Of a DNA stretch of 64,000 nucleotides, positions 1 through 10,900 are shown in pieces. A model generated the notes under the pieces. That model saw only the letters and a list, made by a program, of their open reading frames with translations, ran no database searches and was not told the origin of the DNA. Origin of the DNA: Acanthosoma haemorrhoidale (Eukaryota > Arthropoda > Insecta > Hemiptera > Acanthosomatidae); NCBI GenBank assembly GCA_930367205.1, contig OV884014.1:73077104-73141103 (forward strand), in the 5' to 3' direction. Within the stretch, counting starts at the first letter, position 1. Each line of letters opens with the position of its first letter. A program made the translations under genes and the position numbers.

Positions 1-539
1 TAATTTATAAGAATCAAGCACCACAACTAGAACATTGTAAGTTATACTCTTCTTAATGGATTCAAATTAATTAGTATTGACTTAGTAAATATAAACAGAG
101 GGAGTGTATATTTATTAAATATAAACTAGTCTTCAAAGCACACAAGATAGGTATTAATTGCCCAGAACAGAAATAAAATAAATTAAAATATAAACTTTAT
201 GTATATTTGTAGTTAAGAATTTGTGAAAATATAACGCTCTTTTTTTTTTTGCATACTAATGACCTTATGAATATTCCTTTCAATTAGTTAAATGTATTGT
301 AATTAAATATCATTCTATTATTTCATTTCAAAAATAATGAAAAGAAGAACAGTTATCTGAACATGTTTACCACTATGCAGTTTATATTAAAACTAGTAAT
401 AATACCACCATCAGTTGTAATATGTACAGTATTTTCTATCATATCTAAGGCAAGATGATAGCTTAATAGTGGTAAGTTTTTTGACTGGCATGATGTTGAA
501 AATAAATATAATAGTTGAGAAGTTCAAAGGCCATCTAAT
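1..539. other. Non-coding AT-rich stretch
   Basis: No reading frame, RNA gene or repeat that I can support. A T-run lies at about 240-250. Confidence 0.5.
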
Positions 540-1790
540 AAGTCAAGATTCAGCATGTGTCCCGCAGGTAAAAACCACACGTTTCCTATAGTATGGTTTT
601 GGTATTAGAGAGAGTCTAAGGTCACTCCCCTATCACTAGGGGATTAGTTTCAAGCAAGAAATTCTCTCACTTTAACATGATTGGCTCTGACACAAATTCG
701 TGGCATACAATGTGATGTTCAACAAGGAATGAATACCAGAGATAGATCTACTTCAGTGATTAGAGATGTATCAGAAGAACTCACTCTTTGTGCTGTTACA
801 AGATAAAGATAAACTATTATAAAAAAAAAATTAATGATATTCAGAGGAAAATTAGAAGGGGTGTTAATTTAGCACAAGTCGGCACATAATTCCTAGGGTA
901 TTCTTTATACAGTCACCATGGAAAAGGCAGGGAGATTACCAGGTCATTCTTCTGAAGGAAGTAACAGAGATTTTCTCAAAAACAATTTTCCTCAGAGATA
1001 TTGAGAATAACTCCCCTAGTTATGTTTTCACCATGGGACTTTTGGGACCTGTGCCTTGCTTTCAAAATACAGAAATCAGAAAGACGAACAAAGTTCACTT
1101 TATAGGGAGATGGTAGGTGTGAGCTCACAAAGTATACATCTTAGAGTGAAACTTGGACCTTCTCCCCTTATCATATATTCGACTGGAAGAAATACTGACA
1201 CAATAAACAAGTCTAGAATAGGAAGCACAACTTGCCAATCTTGAAAATCCTCTACCAAGGAGTTATTTTAGGAATTCTAAGGTATGCATCTATGCACCTA
1301 GCACCTCCTTGTCAAAGAAAAATTGAGCTGTAGCAAAATAGGTGGAATGCCATATGAACCACCACTACACAGGGGAATACAACAAGGAAGTATTTTCTCT
1401 CAACAACAGACTAAAGGTAAGATAAGTCTCCTTAGAGTACCGGAGCTCCTAGCTAGTCACCCTACTATGCGGGACAAGGGAAGACACAATATATAAGTGA
1501 AAGAAGACATGAATTCACATTGTCCACTTGACTACAGATGGATGGGCACTGTAAAAATCTAATGCTCACACATAGTGCCTTGAAACAGCTCAAAATAGGT
1601 TGTGTGAATCTGATTCACCATCACTAGTACACAAAGAGGATAATTACATGGCCTTTCTTTTCTTGGTTCAGAAGTGGGAGCATCACTGAAATTCGGTAAT
1701 GTACTGAATGTAGAGTAATTCTGAATGAATAGTAATGATCCCATCCCTTAGTGGATCAGGAATTTCGCATCAGCTGAAGGTTAAATTTGA
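540..1790. other. Unassigned stretch with more balanced base composition
   Basis: This 1.25-kb segment is clearly less AT-rich than its surroundings and has sharp edges in composition. Its only frames are 61-62 codons (1056-1244 plus, from a non-ATG start, and 1559-1744 minus), with no recognisable protein similarity and no splice pattern. A decayed mobile element or a non-coding RNA exon would both fit; neither is shown. Confidence 0.35.
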
Positions 1791-1903
1791 TTCAAATATT
1801 TAAGTCAACTTTTTTTTTGGAATTTAAAAAAAAGAGAAATGTTTTGCAGTCAACAAATGGATTAACCAATAAATAATACCTGTTATAAAAAACTTTTATT
1901 AAA

Positions 1904-1906
<3 letters not shown>

Positions 1907-1980
<74 letters not shown>

Positions 1981-1991
1981 CCCCCTCTCTC
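1907..1991. repeat. (TC)n microsatellite
   Basis: About 85 bp of almost pure TC on the plus strand (GA on the strand of the gene), broken by one TA near 1951 and ending in CCCCCTCTCTC. It lies downstream of the recognised coding exons. It is probably length-variable. Confidence 0.95.
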
Positions 1992-3367
1992 ATAACATGA
2001 TAATTATATTCATTCATTAGAATTAAATACTAACAATAATGGATAAATTGAAATATCTATCACAGAAGTATTTAATATTTGTTTGTTCTTAATGATTTTT
2101 ATGTAGATATTTTTTTATTAGTAAATGAATTATTGAAATTCAGTACAAGATATTTCTTAATCCACCCATTGAAAATAAAAATTCAAATAAGACATTTTGA
2201 AAACTGCATAAGTGTAGCTATAACATACCATGTATAAGTAGCTTATAAGTTCTAAATTATTTTGTATGTTTTTATAAACCAGGAAAATTTTATTTAAAGC
2301 ATTAATAAATATATCATGGTAGAAGAATAAATTTCATTCTTTGATATGGATTAGGGGAAAAATAACTAACTATATATATACAAATTTCTAACAGATTATT
2401 TAAAAAGATTAGGTTATAAAGGACTAAGAAGTTAACATGCTGGAAAAATACCACAGTGAAGAACAAGTATGATTATGAAGTATATATTATCTGAAATTTA
2501 CTAATAAATAATTCTTCCATTCCATAGATTATTATATTTTTAGCATTAAGTCATCAAAGGGCTCCAAATTATTTTGATAGAGATTATAAAAATAAAATAA
2601 TATAACTAGCAAAAGGAATATGTTTGTAAAAAGAAATAAAGTCTATACTCATTAAATCATATTGTGCTCATGAATCCAAACTCTATTATTTAAAAAAAAA
2701 ACATGTTTATCTCCTTTCCCCCCTCCACAGGCTTTGTATTTTTCTTCCAGCTTTATAGTGCCTTGACAGACTTGCCCATTTTAAAGTGGGCAAAATGATT
2801 TGACATTAAAAAAATATGTTGACTTCTCATTGTAACTCAGGAAATAAGCTCCATCTAATGTCCCATTACTGAATAGACAAGTCTCAACCCAAAGCAGAAA
2901 CAGTAGGAGTTTATACTATATAGTAATGTTTTACATTTCTCCTTGGTTTGGAACCCTTTGTCACTTTTGTTAAGCATACTAGAAACTTACATTTTTTTAT
3001 TTGTCATGAATTAAAATTAGTTTACTAATACCCATAATCATACATAAAAACAAAAACTTCTAGAAAAAAATAATACATCATTGTTTGTATGATACCATTA
3101 ATGTAACTAAGTGTCATAACATTCCTCCTCTTTTTAATTAATTACTTAAATAGTGAACTAAACCTTATCAAAGCAGAAAGATGATTACAATTTGAACATT
3201 TTAAAATAAATATTAGCCATGTTAGTTCAAACATTTAGTCACTATGGTTATATCTAATTTAAATGAAATTTTAAATTACTTAAAATAGTTATTATATGAA
3301 TTTGTAATATTAACAAGTTCCATATTGTATTATATAGATATAGACTAACCATTAATTTCTAAGCAAA
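1992..3367. other. Non-coding AT-rich stretch
   Basis: No supported gene on either strand. It could be intron, 3' UTR or intergenic DNA beyond the minus-strand gene. A GC-richer islet at about 2705-2960 breaks the pattern and looks repeat-derived, but I cannot name it. Confidence 0.5.
2772..2793. repeat. Short palindrome TTGCCCA-8-TGGGCAA
   Basis: A perfect 7-bp stem flanks TTTTAAAG. It lies in a GC-richer islet (about 2705-2800) within AT-rich DNA that also carries acceptor-like CCCCTCCACAG on the plus strand. It may be part of a dispersed repeat; no coding role is visible. Confidence 0.35.
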
Positions 3368-3420
3368 TTAGTATTGTTTAGAGCCATGATAAGTATTGGT
3401 ACAAAACTGTTTAGATAGAA
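3368..3420 (-). CDS. Doubtful terminal exon candidate
   Basis: A strong acceptor (TATCTTCTTTCTTTTCAG|TTC) precedes 3420. Joined in phase 1 to the 66-nt exon it would add ILSKQFCTNTYHGSKQY and stop at TAA (3370-3368). A rival acceptor, TTTTTTTTCACAG before 3565, would give TSAMHLVLLIM and stop. Neither tail looks conserved, no good AATAAA follows, and pyrimidine-rich AG sites are common in AT-rich DNA. The true last exon may lie left of the window. Confidence 0.2.
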
Positions 3421-3489
3421 CTGAAAAGAAAGAAGATAATATTTTACTCCAAAATCAGAGATAGCGTATTATTAACTGCTTTAATTATG

Positions 3490-3528
3490 ATATTAGGATA
3501 AATTATCAAAAATGACTTATCCTAATAT
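3490..3528. repeat. Perfect 12-bp inverted repeat (hairpin), 15-nt loop
   Basis: ATATTAGGATAA at 3490-3501 is the exact reverse complement of 3517-3528. The stem does not extend further on either side. It lies in the presumed 3' part of the minus-strand gene, between two possible acceptors. It is too short for a microRNA precursor and could be a small MITE remnant or an RNA hairpin. Confidence 0.6.
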
Positions 3529-3761
3529 TGTCACATGATTAGAAGAACTAAGTGCATAGCAGAAGCTGTGAAAAAAAAAAATATATATAAAATAAAGTAA
3601 GAAATTATATAATAGCATGCAAGCTGCCTGATTTTCCTGGCTTATATAAAAAATTCAATGCCTTTGTTGAGGCATAGTATTTAGAGGCGGTATCTGTAAA
3701 CAATTTTGTGCTAAGTGCTGATTAATTGAAAATATATTCCGTTAATTATTTCTTTACTTAC

Positions 3762-3827
3762 TGATGATTTCCGTGTCTTCTATTATTGCTGATTTTGTAG
3801 TCGGGGCTATTGATGTCTCTTTACGTT
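3762..3827 (-). CDS. Small 66-nt coding exon downstream of the TDxE exon
   Basis: The minus strand shows ACATTTATTCCAG|AACGTAAAG on entry and ATCATCA|GTAAGTAAAG on exit, both strong sites. Of the three frames only one is open, with incoming and outgoing phase 1. The donor at 6004 also leaves phase 1, so direct splicing gives WKM-ERKETSIAP, a run through TTKSAII, then EDTEII. The EDTE ending resembles the SDTE and TDTE motifs of the preceding exon. The block is richer in GC than its surroundings. If real, the TAA at 5975 is not the only end of the gene, and a further exon in phase 1 must follow. Confidence 0.6.
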
Positions 3828-6003
3828 CTGGAATAAATGTAATCAATGCCATAAAAGCTATTCAGGGACATTGTATAACTTAAACTTAATGTAAATTTAT
3901 ATTATGGGCAGTTTGTATTGCTGATCATTTGTAACCTGAATGGCAACGTGCCATTTACGGTAGTGACGGAGTATTTACATTTGTTAAATATATGTAATTG
4001 AGCAATGCTTGTTTGCTCTGTTCTTGTAATCTAGGTTTAGGTTGTAATATAGATTTATTGCCATTGAAATACAATGTTATTTATAATGTTTATATTTTGG
4101 CACATAACTAAAATTAATATATAAAAAAAATATATATAACAGCAAGAACAAATTTAAATAGTTATTTTTGGTCTAAGAAAAGTAATTAGAGAGCAATTTC
4201 CTGTTTTTAATTAAAATTTAGGTGTTAGCTTACTCAGCTTAAATAATACAGTTCCGTTTCCTTAGTTATTGCCAAGCTTGAAGGCTCTATTTTCATTCAT
4301 GTGTGTTTGTTTTTTGTCTGTCTGTCTGTTCTGGGCTAGCAGCTGCACAAATGATTCAATTGATCTGGTGTTTAAAAGGCATATTACAAAACAATTCAAA
4401 ATATGCTGATTAATTTTTGGCAAGAATATAGAAAAAAATTTGTAGTATTTTTAGCCACTCATTTCTTTTTATTTTTAAGTGGCTTTTGAAATATTTCTTC
4501 AAGTTTTATTTAAAAAATATATATATGTATATAAAATGTCATGATGACACTTCTAGTTAGTGTACATTTTTATTATTTAAATCCTGAAGATGTAGATCAT
4601 AACAATAAATAAGTTTGGAAGCATAACTGTATTACTTTTTCCAAGTATAACATTTTTTTTTTTTTATGAAATAAATGATTACTTGGGTGGAATAAGAATA
4701 AAATATTACAATTGAAAACCTTTCAGTCTTTTTTTTAAACATTAATTGATTCATTGAGGCTAAATTTGTTCATGTTCACCACTCATCTATTAAAGAAGCA
4801 CTTTTAACCTTTGATTTCAAGTCATCACATACCAGTTATATTAAAATCATGGATATGATAAGGTCATCTTACGGTTGTTTAATAATTCAGAAATAGCCAC
4901 GACTTCATCAAAAATTGTATGGGCACCATTATGTTCAGAATCCAATACTATTTTCAATTCACTCTAAAAATATACTGTCAACAATAATACAATGTTATAG
5001 TACCATTTCTAAATTAGTAGTACATCCAATTGATTGTACAACAAGCGGCAGAAAATCTACTATATAGAATGAACTAAATTTGTTTAAACAAAGATTATTT
5101 TGACACTATTGTGAAGTTTGGAGAATGAGAGCACATTTATTATCTTCCATCTAATTTTTAATAAAGTGGTGACTGTTGTTTATTATTATCATTACAACCT
5201 TCTTCATTATTTATATTTTTGTAAATTAAATTATTTCATTCAGTTTTTAAATATCTCATGAAGTTTTGACATAAAATATTAAAAAAAACATCGCTTAGGA
5301 AATTACTAACATTAAGGTATCATTAACACATAAAGCAAAATTTATCAAACTTCAATAATACAATTGCAAGCAAGCCAGAATAAATACAGGATACATGCAG
5401 AATATAGGATAATAGCATAAATAAAGAACAATATACCATTTTAAACTAAACTTTAAATTGTTCTTCAAACACTTACTTTTCATTAATGAGAAAATCTGAG
5501 CAGCAGTTAATAATAATCTTATTTGTATAATTGTTAGTACTTACAGGTAACCCTCTGAATGTACACAGCAGTTTTTTTTTATCGTTCATTTTACTAGCTT
5601 AATTAAAATAAATTTTCAATGTTTGTATATGACAGCTTTGAAGATAATTGTTTAAAACAAATTGCTTTTAATTTTGACAAAATATTATATTTTAAATAAC
5701 AGAGATGTTTTGATTCCTGTCCTACCCCGATGTCTATCACATTTATAACCCATATTTTACACTCGCACTAACATTGAAGTAATTAATTTTTTGCCTAAAT
5801 AAAAGTTATTTCTGAACATGATGTAACTATAAAGTTTGTAATTTATTTTAACTATATTACTTAGGGTAATTAGTTTACCTTTAATGTTCTTAATGCTTGA
5901 ATATTAAATTGAACCAACAAAAATTTGCACATGCACTCTCACATATCTACATTTATTCCTGACAAATGTACAAGTTACATATTAAGTTGAACGGAAAAAT
6001 TAC
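3828..6003 (-). other. Probable intron, with a weak small-exon candidate inside
   Basis: AT-rich, with no long frame. GTAAGT occurs twice on the minus strand, after 5545 and near 5476. The first would close a 53-nt candidate exon (5545-5597, after TTTTAATTAAG|CT) that accepts phase 1 and is open only in the frame SKMNDKKKLLCTFRGLP. Two such hexamers are about what chance gives in DNA this AT-rich, so I do not call it as a gene part. Confidence 0.5.
5952..6003 (-). other. Alternative short end: unspliced tail, TAA stop and AATAAA signal
   Basis: If the donor at 6003-6002 is skipped, the frame adds NFSVQLNM and stops at TAA (5977-5975). AATAAA follows at 5957-5952, only about 18 nt after the stop, and a GT-rich stretch (TATGTGAGAGTGCATGTG) comes next. 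That is a plausible polyadenylation site with a very short 3' UTR. A weak donor (GTAATT) beside a poly(A) signal fits a composite terminal exon that gives two C-termini. Confidence 0.45.
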
Positions 6004-7994
6004 CCATCTTCCATTTGTTTTTATTAGTTTCTGTTTCAATATCTTCTATTTCTTCAATGTCAGTTAGTGGTTCTGGCTGCTGAAAGAATTCTTTCAGCTC
6101 ATCTCTTCTTGGCTTAAACATTCTTGAGTGACGAATTTGCACTGTTGAGGAATGCGGTTCTACACTGCAATCATTTGATGGAATTACAGGAATGAAATCT
6201 TCATCGCCTGATATGTCTTCCATCTCTGTATTGCAAGGAATGGGGCTTGATGACATTCTCTTAATCTGGGGAATGAATCCTCTATTCATTTTGGATCTCA
6301 TTTCTTGTGAAAAAGGCCCTAAATTTTCTTTCGAATTGATCATATTGCAAGAGCTAATAATTTCATATTCAGGATAGCATTTTTCTTCATCGTTACCATC
6401 ATCACTCATATCTTCAACGTCTGTATTATTTAGTTGTGAAACCATATTTGGGATTTCAAGATTATCATTGTATGTTCTTTCCATTATTAAATCTTCCACA
6501 TCTGTTAAACTTTCACATACCACTTCTGGTTTGAGTTGAGAGGTTTTCCCTTGTTCTTTCGATCTTGATTTTTTCAGTTTGAGGTTTTTGCCAATATTGA
6601 TCTCTTCAGTGTCTGTTAATGGTTCATTAATGTCAATTTCACAGTTTAGCTTGCACTTATCCTTAAATATTTCTGACGTTTGAACGTAAGATGTCTCTAT
6701 CATAGGTGGCTCCGGTGATGGACACTGCATGACTGTCTCTTCGGCAACGTAGTCTAGGAGCTCTTCCACATCTGAACACCCACATTCGTTTAATTCTATG
6801 CCTCTTAGCTTCAACTCTGATGACTTGTTGATGGGTAGAATAAGAGCAACATCTCCATTATATTTTTGATTGGAAAGAATTATTTCCTGTTTAGTCTCTG
6901 GTACATAAGCTGCAGTTGAGATTTCAGTATCACTTCCCACATCCTCTTTATCAAATTCTTCAATATCAGTGTGGCCTTCATTATCATTCTCGTTCTTTAA
7001 AGTCAAGTGACTTGAGCTGTTTTCAAATAGAAATTTACTCTTCTCTGGTTTTTGTCTAACCATTTCTCTACGACCACTTTGAATATTTTTGTTTTTCTTA
7101 CCAGCAGGTATTTTTTTCACTTTTGACGGTTTAGACATTTTTGCTTTTTCTTTACTGCTGATTCCATCAATATATTCTACATCTGTTAAGGTAGGTTCAC
7201 TTTTTTTTCTCATATTAACACTTAATTTGTTTTGCGAAAATCGGTTATGCAGCAAACTAGTTTTTCTATTACAAACAAAAGGATTGTCACTTAGTGATGT
7301 GTCAGAATCCTCTACATCAGATACAAAGCCGTCAAGTGAAAATTTCCCATTATTGATTCTTGATTTAAACAGAGCTTCATTATCACTATAAATGAATTCT
7401 GAATCTGTAAAATACTGATAGCTATTGTGAGGAAGAAGACATTTAGAGTTACTTTTTGAGGGCTCAGGAGTAATAGAAGGTGAAACAGTTTGTTCAACTA
7501 TTAAGTTTTCTTTAATGCTTGTCTTGTAATCGGAAGTAGCACTGAGGCTTAACTGAGGGAACCTTATGATCAGTTCTTCATCATCTTCGGAACCAGAAAC
7601 ACCTTCGTAATCAGTTAAAGAGTCTTCGATGCCACCTACCGCACCTGCATTTAAGAAATAAGTAAACGATTTTTGCGTCTTTCCGGGGCTGTGAACATTA
7701 ATTATTTTTTCTGAACATTCACCAACATTAAATTCTGAACTATAGGCTTCTATTGGCTCACAGGGAATGGTTTCATCATCAGATGATAATTCTATATCTG
7801 TAAGCAAAATTCCCTTCTTAAACGGCGAAGAAGCACGCTGGTCCTTATGTGATTGAAGTTCGAGCATTTCATGAGATGTTAAACTACCAGTGTCAGAATC
7901 TGGGGAACCCACTGATAGATCAGCATTTGATATGTATATTTCAGGAATGAGTTTTGACATGTTTCTTGTTAGCTCCAATAGTCCTTGAATTAAC
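6004..7994 (-). CDS. Acidic TDxE-motif exon, downstream part of the same gene
   Basis: The frame is open through 663 complete codons. The acceptor TTTTTTAAAG|G sits just inside an in-frame TAA, and the first ATG comes eight codons into the exon (NMSKLIPEIY), so this looks like an internal exon and not a gene start. The protein is acidic and Ser-rich, with no fold that I recognise. Its signature is nine TDxE motifs (LTDIELSSDDE, LTDYEGVSGSED, FTDSEF, LTDVEYI, HTDIEEF, LTDTEEI, LTDVEDL, NTDVEDM, LTDIEEI) and several SDxE variants. These fit casein kinase 2 sites and may be repeated short binding motifs. A basic patch (KPSKVKKIPAGKKNK) lies near the middle. The exon can end at ATGG|GTAATT (last base 6004, phase 1) or run on to TAA at 5977-5975. 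It lies 4.65 kb downstream of the giant exon on the same strand; joining them is inference. Confidence 0.8.
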
Positions 7995-10900
7995 CTTTAA
8001 AAAATAATGAGTGTTATGATCGTAGTTTATATTTATAATCTAACATACCTATGGTTTTGTGGGTTAAATATTTTTACTAGAATATAGATAATTTATGATT
8101 TGTTGTCTATGTAAACATTTTAAATATTCATATAAATGATGTTATGCAATATTTGCGGCCTACATTGTGAAATGTATTTGTGAGTCTGAAAACTTAATGA
8201 ATTACGATTGAAATGTGTAATTTGACTAAGAGACTCTTCTTGAGGAAACAATAGTTACAGGCGACAAGTCTATATCTGACCTTCCCAACCGATCAGCATT
8301 GCAGGATTGCCTACCCATAGAGTAAACATTTCTACGTGAGGGGGCTATGGTCGAGAGGGTTACCGATTTCAATGAAATTGTTTTGATGACACTAGGTCAA
8401 AGAATATTTGACACGTGACCAAGCGTTCTTGACAATGTGCCCTAGGAGCTGAGAAAAAAAATTTTAAGTTTAAAAACTCTATTTTTTATTACCTTTCAGG
8501 GTATAAAATATGACGATCATATCCACATCATCCATTGTGTTTTTTTTTTTCCACCTGTTTTTGTTTTTTTGGAGAATATGGAAAATATATGCCAGTGCTT
8601 ATTAGACAAGCATAGCTTATTGGAAAGTTACAAAAACTAGGAGACACTTCAAGTAAAATAAGTGAAACAAAATCTTTAGCAGAAAAAAAAGTTTGAATTC
8701 GTTATCAATACCCCTAAAAATCTATAAATGTAAAGTTTTGTGGCAATCAAATATAAATATTTTTTTTCCTTTCTTTGCCTCTGTTTTGTATTCTATTTAA
8801 ACCTTCATAACTCGTCTAATTGTTCTTCAAACGCAACGTTTCTGCCCCCTTTGTGATATTTAATTTCTTCTCTTTCAGAATAAGTCAACAAAAATTAAGT
8901 GTGATGTATTTATCAGTAGAAAATAATGTTGAAGTGGACAGAAAAACCTAAAATGTTTTATTTTGTACCTGGGTTTATATTTTAATCATGGAGTAATGGT
9001 TACTATCATTGTGTATAATTAATAGGCCTATTCCCGTAAAGTTTGGTGCTGATCAGTGAATTCATTTTGGATTTATTGCCATTTTTGTGCTGTGTTTTTA
9101 AAAACTTATTTTATATGCTGAACACAGACTGTATGCCCAGGGCACTTTCATTGAAATTGGTGACCCTACTACTTGCCTCTCCTTATTAGTACTCTTAAAC
9201 AAACATTTTCAATGTTTTTTCAAAGAAAGATTTACAAATTTTAAAAAGACAGGATCCAAGCCAAGAAATTATACCAGTTGATCCAAAGAGATAAGGCATT
9301 TCTTATCATATCAAAAATCATGTTTTCCGTTATTTTTAATATTTATAATTTTGTTTCTACTAAATTGCTCAAAAAATAAGGACATAGAATGTGACAGAAT
9401 ACAATCCAAAAGTAGTCAGTTGTGGGCTGCTTAGGATTATGTAAAAACTATTCAGTATTTTTGACCAAAAATACTAAATTTTATTTTTTTGAATAATCTC
9501 GGTCCCTGAAAATCAATAAAAGTATGTGAAGAGATAAGATATTGACAAAAAACAGCATATCAGAAATGTCTGAAAGACATTAAATATGCAATTTCTAATA
9601 TTGGCTCACAGAACATTCTTTTTAAGTTACTGTCTTTAATAAGCCCTTGATAATAAGAATAAAATAAGTTTATTTTCTGGGCTGTGGCTTGAAAAATTGA
9701 CAAGGTAAAAAAATTGAGGGGCACTTTTATCAGATTTAATTTCTTACTTAAAATTATACATCATCCAACGTTCATAACTCCTAACCCAGTGCATTGCTTA
9801 ATTTACCTTTAAAGTTCCAGATAGATTATATAATTTTTATGACTATTATTACACTACAGGAAGTTAGACAAACTCAAACAGACGGCCACTGCTTAAAACT
9901 GAAAGCTTTACCTTTTGGATCGGCTATCTAATTTATATTATTTATAATTGATTACTATGTTATTTTTTAGATTTATGTGACTGGTGTTATCAAGGATACC
10001 TCATATTTAGTGAGATTTTAAGCAAGAGAAAATAAGGTTTGAACAGGAAACAGACTAGTGCCTGTTGATAACCCAATCTATTTTACCAACTTGCACTAAT
10101 ATGTAGTTCCATAAAATCTTTAAAAAAACAATAAAATAATGTATACTACTTTTAGGAAATTTTTCACCCCCCCCCATTTCCTATTTCTTTTTAGATTTTG
10201 GAAATATTTGAAATCAAATCTTTTTTAACTCTCCCACACAATTCTCTTAAACTTTGTGTGCTGTTTATTTTTCTAAACCCTTTGTTAACCTGATATTTTA
10301 CTCTATATATTTTATTAAAAGCCTGAACAGGACCTGGTTCTTACAACTAATGATTAACATACATTTTGATGTGCATCAGATACACATTTCTTCCTTGAAT
10401 CTTTTATTATTGTCACGAGATTTTTTTTTATGAAAAATTACAATTTTCTTGTACTAAATTATTAATTAATTCATTTATGTACAAGAACAATTTATTAAGT
10501 TACTTCAATGCTAGCTAGCTTTATGGAGTGTTACCAGCGCAGGGTTAATGCGAGATTTAGTAAAATGGTTTCTTAATCCTGCACCATAAGCTATTGGCAA
10601 GTAATACTATACACATCATAGTTGTAATTTACTTTATTAATATATTAATATACGTTATTTTCTAGTTCTTGATTACAAAAAGATTTCTTTATTTGATAAA
10701 ACATGTTAATATTGAAATTAACTAAATTTTTATTCTAATAGCATATTTTTACGTATTGTTCTAAATACTTCAGATTCATGAAATAAATGGTAAACATGTT
10801 CCATTGCCTGTCATCTATAAAAATCGGTTCGGTTGTTATTAAGCTTTTGGTGTTAAACCCTCGTACTACATCAATTACAATTTTACACTATAGGTAGATT

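Noticed and set aside
1056..1744. Two frames of 61-62 codons as small genes
   Set aside because: Non-ATG or arbitrary starts, no recognisable motif and no conserved context; the length is expected by chance in this more balanced DNA.
2705..2760. Plus-strand acceptor sites CCCCTCCACAG and TTCTTCCAG as the start of a plus-strand exon
   Set aside because: No open frame or donor follows; stops occur in all frames within a short distance.
7089..7391. 100-codon plus-strand frame and a 61-codon minus frame inside the TDxE exon
   Set aside because: Shadows of the 663-codon exon; no independent signals.
8043..8070. Strong donor ATAG|GTATGT as the end of the missing exon
   Set aside because: The next acceptor would be only about 50 nt away, and the candidate exons before it contain stops in the required phase.
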